Source of the DNA: Dipteris shenzhenensis
Taxonomy: Eukaryota; Polypodiophyta; Polypodiopsida; Gleicheniales
Direction: 5' to 3' (one strand)
DNA length: 64,000 bases
Assembly: GCA_047967505.1 (NCBI GenBank)
Contig: CM106540.1
The position numbers and the translations under genes are program-made. A model generated the notes under the pieces. That model was not told the origin of the DNA, did no database searches, and worked only from the letters and a program-made list of their open reading frames with translations. Below, piece after piece: positions 44,059-53,218 of the stretch. Position 1 is the first letter of the stretch; each line of letters opens with the position of its first letter.

Positions 44059-44952
44059 TGTTACGCTCATAATTTACTGCAAAAACACTCTCATAAGCGC
44101 TCTCTTTCTCCCTCTCTCTCCCTCTCTCTATACACAGCTAGGGCCCAAGACAACATGTCAGGCTGGACCCCCCCGAAGGTATTTTATTCCTTGAGAAAAA
44201 GTGAATACACAGTTCAGCGTAGAGCTGCTCCTCCTAATTCCAAAACGTGAATCCCATATTACATGAGCTCTTAAGCTCTCTTTCTTGGCAACAAGCCACT
44301 TGTCAATTTCTACATTACTTTCCTAATTACATGCCACTAAGGGCAACCCTGGAGTCTTCGAAGCACTTGGTCACGCGAACCGCCTCCTAGACTCTTGTTA
44401 GGCTCCATTGGGCTTAGGAAAAATAACTCTTCCTGCAACAATTAATTAAAGCGCACCACCATGGCACCCATTAATTGTTAGCGCTTTGCATGCAAATAAC
44501 ACACTGTGGACTAATTCTAGTCACAGTGGGCGTCCCCACTGAACACATGTACACACACAATAAAAATATAAAAATATATATTTATTCTCTGGTTGACCGA
44601 AGTCAACGCTCTTGATCATAATTAAGAGGCTTTGACCAAGGGTCGAGGCGTCTTAATTATAGTCAAGTCTCTCCAACCGAAGTTGGCACAACTCTCCAAC
44701 AGAAGTTGGCACATCTTGGTTAACCGAAGTTAACTTTCTTGGTATAAACCAAGTCTTCCTAACCGAGATCGGGCTTACTTGACCAAAGTCAAGTATCTAT
44801 GACCGTAGTCAATTCTTTGACCAATAGAAAAACTATTTTGACCATAATTAACCCAGATGGAAAAACTCTTTAATTATGATCAAATAAATGGTCAACTGTA
44901 CTTTGACTTACGATATTTATATTGTGGTGACATCATTTATATTGTGGTGACA
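44059..44952 (-). repeat. 3' LTR of G3
   Basis: On the minus strand the LTR starts TGTCACCACAATATAAATG right after AAGGGGA and ends near GTAACA at 44059. It aligns with the G2 LTRs along its length (CACTTGTCAATTTCTACATT, GCGCACCACCATGG, TGGGCGTCCCCACTGAACAC). It is more diverged from them than they are from each other. The U3 half (44580-44880) carries the palindromic GACC/GTCA array. The start of the alignment at 44059 is approximate. Confidence 0.75.
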
Positions 44953-44982
44953 TCCCCTTGGCTTCTATTCAGTTGACCTCAA

Positions 44983-45420
44983 CTAAAAAGCTTCCTTGTA
45001 AACATCCAAAAGCTGTGGATGATCGGACAACGTGTCTTCATCCATCCACTTGGCATCCAATGCCGTATAATTCTTGAATTTTACAAGGTACCTGTAAAAT
45101 TCTTTACCCTGAGGGCCTTTGCATACGGTATGGTACACGATCTGCTCTGGCTGAAGAACCTCCTCTAGCTCATCCACTTCTGGTGGATCCTCTGATATTG
45201 CTTCTATAGAATCTGGCCCCTGAAATTTTTTTAGAAGACTCACATGGAATGCATTGTGAATCCTCCAATGCTTTGGCAATGCTAACCTGTATGCAACCTC
45301 ATTTATTCTTTCTGTAACCTTGAAAGGGCCATAGTACCTGGGAGATAACTTTGCATACACTTTTTGTTTGCCTTTGAATTCGCAGAGCCTAGCTTTCTCG
45401 AACTTGGGTGATGCATAGGT
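44983..45420 (-). pseudogene. G3 integrase C-terminus and chromodomain
   Basis: The frame reads FEKARLCEFKGKQKVYAKLS, RYYGPFKVTERINEVAYRLA, HWRIHNAFHVSLLKKF, then a chromodomain-like end: EVDELEEVLQPEQIVYHTV, YRYLVKFKNYTALDAKWMDE and LDVYKEAF. The chromodomain is thought to guide integration to marked chromatin. Upstream, the integrase zinc finger and DDE core are deleted: RNase H-linker text (YLMKDDYLCIT) joins directly to FEKARL through a frameshift. Confidence 0.8.
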
Positions 45421-46110
45421 AGTCATCTTTCATTAGATACCCATCTTTCAGGGAATAGTGACTGGTGGACTGCCCCTCTTGCATTTGCTGTAAAATCTCA
45501 CCAAAATCTGCCTCATTAGCATATTGCTCCCTCATGCCTTCCAGGTCCTGATGATAAGCAATAGTCACATTGTTGACCTGGGGTCTTTGGGACAAGGCAT
45601 CTGCCACTCTGTTCCGAATTCCTGAAGTATGGACAATCTGAAAATGATACATTGACAGCATATTTGCCCATTTCATATGCTTCTCGGAAAGTTTTGTCTG
45701 AGTAAGAAAATATCTCAGACTTTGGTGGTCTGTTTTAACAGTAAAATCTGCACCCAAAAGATAATGCTTCCATGTGTTCACAGCATGAACTACAGCCAAC
45801 AATTCTTTTTCATAGATTCCCACATATCTTTCAGCATCACGCAATCTTCGGCTCTCGTATGCTACTACATGTCCATTCTGATGTAATGCAGCCCCAACAC
45901 ACTCTCCACAAGCATCACAATCAACATCAAAAGGTTGATAAAGATCCGGGACTACAAGAATAGGCTCTGTAGTCTTTCTTCTATGATATTCCCCATGTGA
46001 AGGCTGCATTTTTCTTAGTAAGGTCATGTAGTGGAGCTGCTATATCAGCAAAATGCCTAATGAATCTCCTCTAATAGGAGCAAAGTCCCAAAAAACTACG
46101 GACTTCATGC
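45421..46110 (-). pseudogene. G3 RNase H
   Basis: The frame shows LVVPDLYQPFDVDCDACGEC, VGAALHQNGHVVAYESRRLR, DAERYVGIYEKELLAVVHAV, YLLGADFTVKTDHQSLRYFL and TSGIRNRVADALSQRPQ. All the Ty3/gypsy RNase H blocks (DCDACG, YEKELLAV, TDH) are present. The link to RT is shifted at about 46030-46110. Confidence 0.8.
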
Positions 46111-46117
46111 ACAGTTT

Positions 46118-46760
46118 TCAGCTCAGGCCATTCTTGGATGGCTCGGATCTTTGCAAAATCCATCTGTATCCATTCTCGGATATTATATGCCCCAGATAAT
46201 GGATCTCTTCTAAAAAGAATTCACTTTTCTTGCTATTGACAGAAAGCTGACGATTTCGAAGTTCTTGAAATACCAAAGCAAGATGTTCTCTGTGCTCTTC
46301 TTCTATCTTTGAAAAGACTAGGATATCATCAAAGAAAGTATCCGTGAAATGCATGTACTTTCGGAAGATGCGATTCATCATTCTATTGAATGTGGCTGGA
46401 GCATTTGTCAACCCAAAAGGCATCACTAAGTATTCATACAACCCGAATGTAGTGCGAAAAGCTGTCTTATGCACATCTTGTGGTTGTATTCTAACTTGAT
46501 GATAGCCACTCTTCAAGTCTATCCTGCTGAAAACTGTTGCTCCTCTGAGCTGGTCAAGCACATCATGCGGGGTATCAAAAATCTATTTTTGATGGTCAGC
46601 TTATTCCATACATGATAATCAATGCACATTCAAAAAGAACCATCTTTCTTCTGTACTAGAAGTACTGGTGAGCAAAAAGGAGACGAGCTGGGCTGAATCA
46701 ACCCTTTGGACAGCAAGTCTTGCACCTGGGCCATAATCTCCTCTCTCTAAGTCGCACTGA
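46118..46760 (-). pseudogene. G3 reverse transcriptase
   Basis: The N-terminal part ([30 protein letters not shown]) lies at 46590-46740 with stops. A clean frame then gives [60 protein letters not shown] and EEIHYLGHIISENG. Catalytic Asp residues (RIDLKSGY; FFDD, the YxDD block) are present. A frameshift near 46160 breaks the connection to RNase H. Confidence 0.85.
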
Positions 46761-46819
46761 CTCTATAAGGTGGTCTATTTGGTGGCTCACTACCAAGCAT
46801 TAACTCTATCTAATGATCT

Positions 46820-47121
46820 TCTAGTCTCTCTGGGGGTAACTCCCCTGGCAAGCATCGGAAAAGCAATCTTTAAAGTTTACAAGAAACTGAAATTTATCTT
46901 TGTCTGCATCATTCATTTCAGCATGCATATCATTCTCTTTTTCTTTTACAAAAACCATGCACGCGAAAATTGCAGACTTTATTGTTTTACCACATGTAAC
47001 ATCAAATACAATGGGGATAGTCTCCCCTTTATTCCTGGCAGCTAAATGCTGGTTTTTCCCCCTATGGATAGAACTCAGCACCCTCTCAGGGTATTCTATC
47101 GTTACTTCCTTTCGATGGAAC
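46820..47121 (-). pseudogene. G3 protease-RT linker, interrupted by G2
   Basis: The minus strand reads VLSSIHRGKNQHLAARNKGE, TIPIVFDVTCGKTIKSAIFA and FKDCFSDACQGSYPQ. This is colinear with G2 at 51400-51640. At 47121 (after GATGGAAC) the sequence switches to the G2 LTR, so this is the left target flank of G2. Confidence 0.8.
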
Positions 47122-48082
47122 TTTAACCTCCTTCGTAAAAGACAGCAAAGATGCTCTCATTTTTTCTCCCTCTCTCCCTCTCTCAACAGACATACTAGGG
47201 CCCAGGACAATCGTCGGGCTAGACCCCCCCCCCGGTTTTCATTACTTGAGAGAAAACTGAGTACAAGAGTTCAGCGTGGAAGCTGTTCATACAAAATCCA
47301 AACGTGAATTCCAATTACATGAGCTCTCAAGCTCCCCTTCTTGGCAACAAGCCACTTGTCAATTTCTACATTACTTTCCTAATTACATGCCACTAAGGGC
47401 AACTCTGGAGTCTTCGAAGCACTTGGTCACGTGAACCGCCTCCTAGACTCTTGTTAGGCTCCATTGCGCTTAGGAAAATCACTCTTCCTAGTACATGCAA
47501 CAATTAATTAAAGCGCACCACCATGGTACCCATTAATTGTTAACGCTTTGCATGCAAATAACACACTGTGGACTAATTCTAGTCATGGTGGGCGTCCCCA
47601 CTGAACACATGTGCACACATAACAAATATAAAAAATATATATTTATTCTCTCGTTGACCGGAGTCAACGCTCTTGATTATAATTAAGAGTCTTTGACCAA
47701 GGGTCGAGGCGCCTTAATTATAGTCAAGTCTCTCCAATCGAAGTTGGCACAACTCTTCAGCCGAAGTTGGCACATTTTGATTAACTGTAGTTAACCCTCT
47801 TGGTGCATACCAAGTCTCGTTGACCGAAGTCAACACTCTCTGACCATAGTCAGCTCTGTGGTTCTCTGGTTAACCGCAGTTAACCCTCTTGGTAATGAAC
47901 CAAGTCTCCTTAACCGAAGTCAAGTTTACTTCACCAGAGTCAAGTATCTTTGACCGTAGTCAATTCTTTGACCAATAGAAAAACTATTTTGACCATAATT
48001 AACCCGGATGGAAAACTCTTTAATTATGATCAAATAAATGGTCAACTGTACTTTGACTTAGGATATTTACATTGTGGTGACA
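47122..48082 (-). repeat. 3' LTR of G2
   Basis: On the minus strand it starts TGTCACCACAATGTAAATA and ends near GGTTAAA. The U3 half (47650-48000) is an array of imperfect palindromes such as GTTGACCGGAGTCAAC, GTTAACCGCAGTTAAC and TTGACCGTAGTCAA. AT-rich sequence suited to a TATA box (ATAAATATATATT, minus strand, near 47640) follows the array. A CT-rich block near 47160-47185 lies at the U5 end. Confidence 0.85.
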
Positions 48083-48094
48083 TCCACTCGGCTT

Positions 48095-48912
48095 CTACTC
48101 AATTGACCTCAACTGAAAAGCTTCCTTGTAAACATCCAAAAGCTGTGGATGATCGGACAACATGTCTTCATCCATCCACTTGGCATCTAATGCCGTATAA
48201 TTCTTGAATTTTACAAGGTATCAGTAAAACTCCTTGCCCTAAGGGCCTTTGCGTACAGTATGGTACACAATCTGCTTTGGCTGAAGGACCTCCTCCAACT
48301 CATCCACTTCTAGCGGATCCTCTAATACTGGCTCTGTAGGCTCTGGCCCCTGAAATTTCTTGAGAAGACTCACATGGAATGCATTGTGAATCCTCCAATG
48401 CTCTGGCAATGCCGACCTGTATGCAACCTCATTTATTCTTTCTGTAACCCTGAAAGGGCCATAATATCTGGAAGATAACTTTGCATACACTTTCTGTTTG
48501 CCTTTGAACTTGCGGAGCCTAGCTTTCTCGAACTTTAAAAGTACCCAATCCCCTTCCTTGAGATTTAACTGTCTCCTATGCTTATCTGCAGCTCTTTTAT
48601 GCTTCTCTTGAGACCTTTCAATTGCTGTCCGGACATGGCTGTAAGCTGTCTGGAGATCTCTCACAAACTGATCAGCTGCAAATATTTCGTCCTTGGTCCT
48701 CAGGATAGGTGGCAGAATCACCTTTCCATAGATGACCTCAAAGGGGGCTTTCCCTGTAGAGCTGTGTACTGTATTACTGTAAGTAAACTTTACCAATGGT
48801 AGGCACTTTTCCCAGTCTGAACCTTGGTCACCCACGTAGCATTTCAGCATATCCAATGCTGTAGAATTTGCTACTTCACTTTGACCATCTGTCTGGGGAT
48901 GAAAAGAAGAAA
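48095..48912 (-). pseudogene. G2 integrase C-part and chromodomain
   Basis: The frame starts inside the integrase core at SSFHPQTDGQSEVANSTALD (contains the catalytic Glu), then STGKAPFEVIYGK, ADQFVRDLQTAYSHVRTAIE, KEGDWVLLKFEKARL, RYYGPFRVTERINEVAY and the HWRIHNAFHVSLLKKF block. The chromodomain is cut by TAG at 48237 where G3 has CAG (GPQGKEF). Further text is colinear to the end KEAFQLRSIE near 48097. Upstream, the two Asp residues of the core are missing because K4 sequence is joined here. Confidence 0.85.
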
Positions 48913-49042
48913 CAATATTCCACAAATGCTTTGCAACGAGAATATGTTTCATGAGATAAGACCACATCGGATAGTTGGTGCCATCCAACTTATCATCTTC
49001 ACGAAGAACGCCAAATAGATCTTGACTGTTGTTCCCAACCAT
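48913..49042 (-). pseudogene. K4 Gag N-terminus, fused in frame to G2 integrase
   Basis: The ATG at 49042 opens MVGNNSQDLFGVLREDDKLD, then GTNYPMWSYLMKHILVAKHL, then WNIV. LDG-x-NY-x-W-x-x-x-M is the hallmark N-terminus of the copia-type Gag (UBN2/DUF4219-like). The frame runs on without stop into SSFHPQTDG of the G2 integrase and stops at 48239, a 268-residue chimera. Confidence 0.75.
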
Positions 49043-49044
49043 AG

Positions 49045-49640
49045 CAAATGTGATACCCTGAAAGAGACCTAAAAACCCAAAAGCCTCATGGTTATCACTG
49101 CAAAAGCTGGCTGTCCAAAAAATGACAGCAAATATCTGCAAATTTCCAACCCAAATCAAAGGGCAAATGCAGATCTGACCCAAATGTGACTGTGGCAGGC
49201 AATGTTCACTGCAAAAACAGCAAATTTGGCAAAAGCCCCAAATTTAATGAGGGCAAATAGGTCAAAAAGAGGGCAAATGCAGAAAAGCCCCAAATTTTGC
49301 TGAAATTTTGCAAATGTGACCCAATGTATGCGAATCTGACTCAATGTCTTGCAGAAAAGACTCAATGTCTGAAAATCTAACTCAATGTCCTGCAGATGTG
49401 ACTCAATGTTCTCCAATATGTCCCAATGTATTGCAATCAAAAGAGACATTGCAGACAAAATCCCAAAAAAAAATGTAGCCTCAAGGCTTGCAACTGCAGA
49501 ATTAGGACTTGCTGTCCACAAAATGACTGCAAAAGTGCACCTGTCCCAAGGTATCGACCTAAAAAATGTAGGCTTTCCAATTTGTTGAAATGTCTTGAAA
49601 TGAATTCAAACAGTAGAAGGAAGATAAGGATAACAAAAAT
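49045..49640 (-). other. K4 leader, CAATGT-repeat part
   Basis: Between 49270 and 49440 ACTCAATGT, CCCAATGT or a close variant recurs about nine times at roughly 20-bp spacing (plus strand), often next to TCTGAC or TGTGAC. A and C rich; no coding function seen. Confidence 0.6.
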
Positions 49641-49666
49641 CCTCAAAAGCCCCAAATTTTGATAAT

Positions 49667-50153
49667 GTACTGTAAAGTACAAGCTGTACCGACTGCATGT
49701 ACAACGTGCTGAGCAAGTACGGACTGCAGTGTACGGAACAAGTACGTGCAATGTACGGATGCAAGTACCTGACTGTACGGATACAAATACGTTGTACGGA
49801 TGCAGGTACTATGTTGTGCATTGTACGGCTGTACGGCGATGTAGATTCAAATCTATACGGCTATACGAAATGCAGATTCGAATCTGTACGGTGGTTGAAG
49901 TATGGAACTATACGGAGTAAGTACGACGGTCAGTACGGACAGTACGACAATGCAAGTACTGATCTGTATGGTGGCTCTAGTATGGGACAGACAAGTACGA
50001 TGCATGTACGTAACAAGTACTGTGTACGGAGTCCAACGTACAGTGGCGTAGATACGAAAGTTGTACTACGTAAGTACGATGGCAGGTGCGGATCTGTACA
50101 ACACATGTACAGATCTGTACGATGCAGGTATAAAACTCAGTATGGACAGGTAC
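49667..50153. repeat. GTAC-motif array in K4 leader
   Basis: I count about 30 GTAC sites in about 490 bp, mostly as GTACGG, GTACGA or AAGTAC. About two are expected by chance. Spacing is irregular (8-25 bp). The plus-strand frame across it (49697-50209) is a by-product. Confidence 0.8.
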
Positions 50154-50190
50154 AACAGGGAGTCCAGGGGCAAGAAGACGAGTCAAGTCT

Positions 50191-50203
50191 AGCTCTGACA
50201 CCA
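50191..50203 (-). promoter_or_regulatory. K4 primer binding site
   Basis: The minus strand reads TGGTGTCAGAGCT one base inside the LTR end (CCTACA). It is one substitution from the usual initiator Met-tRNA match TGGTATCAGAGC. Confidence 0.75.
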
Positions 50204-50204
50204 C

Positions 50205-50462
50205 TGTAGGATCGTTTGAAAAGAGAGAGTGCAGGTTGCAAAAGAGTCACTGGATTAGCCGTCACGTCAAACTAGGATAGTAGAAAAGAAAGAGTACAAA
50301 GTACTTGTACCTAGACCTAGGACAGTGTCCTAGGTGTCACATAGGACTAAGTGTCCTATGTGGCCTAAAAGGCACTAACACTACAAGTGCCTATATTTAT
50401 GCCTACAAGGCACATACCATGGCCTATAGGGCATCACTAGAACCACCAGGAGATGGCCTACA
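50205..50462 (-). repeat. 5' LTR of K4
   Basis: The LTR is 258 bp, bounded by the inverted TGTAGG and CCTACA. It contains CCTAGGACAGTGTCCTAGG-like dyads and GGCACTAACAC. No second copy is in the window. Confidence 0.75.
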
Positions 50463-51267
50463 GTATGCTAGTACATGTTCATTTTGATGTAATGCAGTCC
50501 CAACTCACTCTCCACAGGCATCGCAATCAACATCAAAAGGTTGATAAAGATCCGGGACTACAAGAATAGGCTCTGTAGTCAACTTCTCCTTGAATGTATT
50601 GAATGCTTTCTTCTGTGATATTCCCCATGTGAAGGCTGCATTTTTCTTCGTAAGGTCATGTAGTGGAGCTACTATATCAGCAAAATGCCTGATAAATCTT
50701 CTGTAATAGGAGCAAAGTCCCAAAAAACTACAGACTTCATGCACAGTTTTCAACTCAGGCCATTCTTGGATGGCTCGGATCTTTGCAGGATCCATCTGTA
50801 TCCCATTCTTAAATATTATATGCCCCAGATAATGGATCTCTTCCAAAAAGAATTCACATTTCTTGCTATTGGCAAAAAGCTGATGATTTTAAAGTTCTTG
50901 AAATACCAGAGCAAGATGTTCTCTGTGCTCTTCTTCTGTCTTTGAAAAGACTAGGATATCATCAAAGAAAGTACACGTGAAATGCATGTACTTTCGGAAG
51001 ATGCGATCCATCATTCTATTGAATGTGGCTGGAGCATTTGTCAACCCAAAAGGCATCACTAAGTATTCATACTTTGAGCTGGTTAAGCACATCATCTATG
51101 CGGGGTATTGGAAATCTATTTTTGATGGTCATCTTATTCAATGCACGATAATCAATGCACATTCGAAAAAAACCATCTTTCTTCTGTACTAGAAGTACTG
51201 GTGAGCAAAAGGGAGACAAGCTAGGCTGAATCAACCCTTTGGATAGCAAATCCTGCACCTGAGCCAT
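50463..51267 (-). pseudogene. G2 RT and RNase H start
   Basis: RT begins [20 protein letters not shown], then [20 protein letters not shown] and [14 protein letters not shown]. It then jumps to [20 protein letters not shown]: about 36 residues including the first catalytic Asp block (RIDLKSGY in G3) are deleted at about 51070. [20 protein letters not shown] follows, then EEIHYLGHIIFKNGIQMDPA, EVCSFLGLCSYYRRF and VVPDLYQPFDVDCDACGE, where K4 begins. The RT cannot be active. Confidence 0.85.
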
Positions 51268-51368
51268 AATCTCCTCTCTCTAAGTCACAATGACTCTATA
51301 AGGTGGTCTATTTGGTGGCTCACTACTAGGCATTAACTCTATCTGATGATCCTCTGGTCTCTCTGGGG

Positions 51369-52140
51369 TTAACTCCCCTGGCAAAGCATCGGAAAAGCAA
51401 TCTTTAAAGTTTGCAAGAAACTGAAATTTATCTTTGTCTTATCATTCTCTTTTTCTTTTACAAAAACCATGTACACGAAAATTGCAGACTTTATTGCTTT
51501 ACCACATGTAACATCAGATACAATGGGGATAGTCTCCCCTTTATTCCTGGCAACTAAACGCTGGTTTTTCCACCTATGGATAAAACTCAGCACCCTCTCA
51601 TGGTATTCTATTGTTACTTCCTTTCGATGGAACCACGGTGTACCAAGTACAACATCATGCTGCTTAAGAGGAGAGATTAAGAAGTCCTCCTGATCTACAT
51701 AGCTCTGCACATGGACACAAAGCTTTCCAAAAAAAGGAGTAACTTGCACAGAATTCCCTTGGAACATTTGATCAGCATCAAGAGCTCTGCCTAGCTCTTC
51801 AGTTTTTATCCCTAATCTTAGGGCTGAATCTTCAGATATGAAATTGTCTGTAGACCCTGGATCAAATAGGATTAATGCTTGCTGATCTCTTATCTTTCCC
51901 CATGATAGCAAAAGCCCTTTTTCCTTTGGGTCTGAAGTACTCGCCAAAACATCTGGGACTGCTCCCACCATTGGCCTCGGTGGTACTTGTGGCTTTTTCT
52001 GCTCCTTAGAACCCGAAGGCTTCTCAGGGCACTGGGCAGCCATATGCCCCTCTTTCCCACACTTAAAGCATTTCCCATCTCTACGGAATTCAGCTATTTG
52101 TTCAGGAGTGAATGGGGATTTGCCTTTATATGACTTTAAA
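51369..52140 (-). pseudogene. G2 Gag zinc knuckle and protease
   Basis: The zinc knuckle CFKCGKEGHMAAQCP lies at about 52030-52075. The protease follows: QQALILFDPGSTDNFISED, LISPLKQHDVVLGTPWFHRK and EVTIEYHERVLSFIHR. The active-site triad reads D-P-G where G1 has D-S-G, so a catalytic-loop residue is changed. The end KGETIPIVSDVTCGKAIK and FVKEKEND lead to the RT linker. Confidence 0.8.
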
Positions 52141-52244
52141 AACTGAGTACCCCTCGGCTTATGAGACTGAAACCCTTTCTTTTCAACCTTGCGATACTCT
52201 TTCTTTTCTGATTTTGAAAAATCGGTTTTCTTTCTTTCAACACG

Positions 52245-53218
52245 TCATGCATGCAAGGATAGTACCGTAGATGGATCTTGTAACGGCACAAGACTAGCTA
52301 CTGAAGTTGAATGCATAAGGCCTTGAATGTTCTTTGCCCCCAATGCATTTACTACAGCCTGAATTCTTGCACTGAGACCTGCTCTATACTTTCTCATTTG
52401 GGTTCCTTTGGAGATCTTTTTGAAAGGTGCAACTTGCAAATAAGCATCCCAAAACTTTTGGTTGTACACATCCCTTGTATCTCCTGCATCCATATGCAAA
52501 CTGTCCCAATCTTGAAGAACATGATCTCTAAACTGTTTAAGCATAAACTGCTGGTAGAAGGGTTTTTTGAAGTCCCTCCACCTCTTTGGGGCTGACCCAT
52601 CTGTGGTCTGTGCACTCCACCATGCACTAACTGTCGCTGTCAAGTGCAAACTGACCATTCTTAACTTGAAGGATTCTGAAAACTTTTCTATACCGAATGC
52701 AGCATCAAACTGCCTGATGAACTGCAATGCTTTGTCTGTATGACCATATTGTCCATTTTAGGTCATAAACTTGACAGATTTACCTCCCTCTTTGAATTCC
52801 TTGGTCTCTCTGGAAGACTTACTCTTCCTAGACTTCTTGTGTTTCCTTCTTTTCCTAGATGGTTTATCTGATAAAGAAGAAGATACAGAAGTCGAGCTCG
52901 AGGTAGACGGTGAAGGACTGGGAGATCGGTGATGATGCCTCGATCTCTTCCTGCTATGAGACCATCCCCTATGAGATCTCTCTCTCTCTCTCTGGCTGTA
53001 CACGAGAGTGTGCCTCTGGCATTGGCACATCATAAGCTGCATTAGGCATAGTTTCTACTTGAAACAAATGCTGAGCTCTTGGATCCCTTCTGAGATTTTC
53101 CATTTCTTGCATACGAGTGCGTACCATCTGCTCAAATTCTTGCTGATTTTGCTGCACACTTCCGTCTTGGATGTGCATCCCTATCTTGTGAATCCCACTG
53201 GATAGGTGATTGAGCCAT
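52245..53218 (-). pseudogene. G2 Gag
   Basis: The ATG at 53218 opens MAQSPIQWDSQDRDAHP. A frameshift precedes QQNQQEFEQMVRTRMQEMEN and HLFQVETMPNAAYDVPMPEA. A basic Ser/Arg part follows (HSRKRSRHHHRSPSPSPS, then SRKRRKHKKSRKSKSSRE), ending KSVKFMT and a TAA. The capsid core continues in the same frame after the stop: QFIRQFDAAFGIEKFSESFK, TATVSAWWSAQTTDG, WRDFKKPFYQQFMLKQFRDH (retrotransposon Gag). The TAA is also present in G3 Gag (63520). Confidence 0.8.

Larger units (their letters stand above)
44059..47121 (-). mobile_element. Ty3/gypsy chromovirus G3, 3' part
   Basis: G3 runs leftwards on the minus strand: protease end and linker, RT, RNase H, a remnant of integrase with chromodomain, then its 3' LTR (44059-44952). 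It is cut at 47121 by the insertion of G2 within the protease region, after the text for FHRKEVT-like residues (compare 51611-51631 in G2). Its Gag continues at the right edge of the window (63444-63979). An internal deletion removes the integrase zinc finger and catalytic core. The other LTR must lie beyond the window. Confidence 0.85.
48913..50462 (-). mobile_element. Copia-type fragment K4 inserted in G2
   Basis: K4 is the 5' part of a different element on the minus strand: a 258-bp LTR (50205-50462, TGTAGG...CCTACA), PBS, a 1.15-kb leader and the first 43 Gag codons. The right flank is GTATG followed by G2 RNase H sequence that is uninterrupted in G3 (45863-45870), consistent with the insertion site. 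The left end is not an LTR but a deletion joint with G2 integrase. The deletion removed the rest of K4 and about 1 kb of G2 pol. Confidence 0.75.

Noticed and set aside
49697-50209. 170-codon plus-strand open frame over the GTAC array
   Set aside because: Runs of Tyr, Val and Arg codons follow from the repeated GTAC words; it is antisense to the K4 leader.
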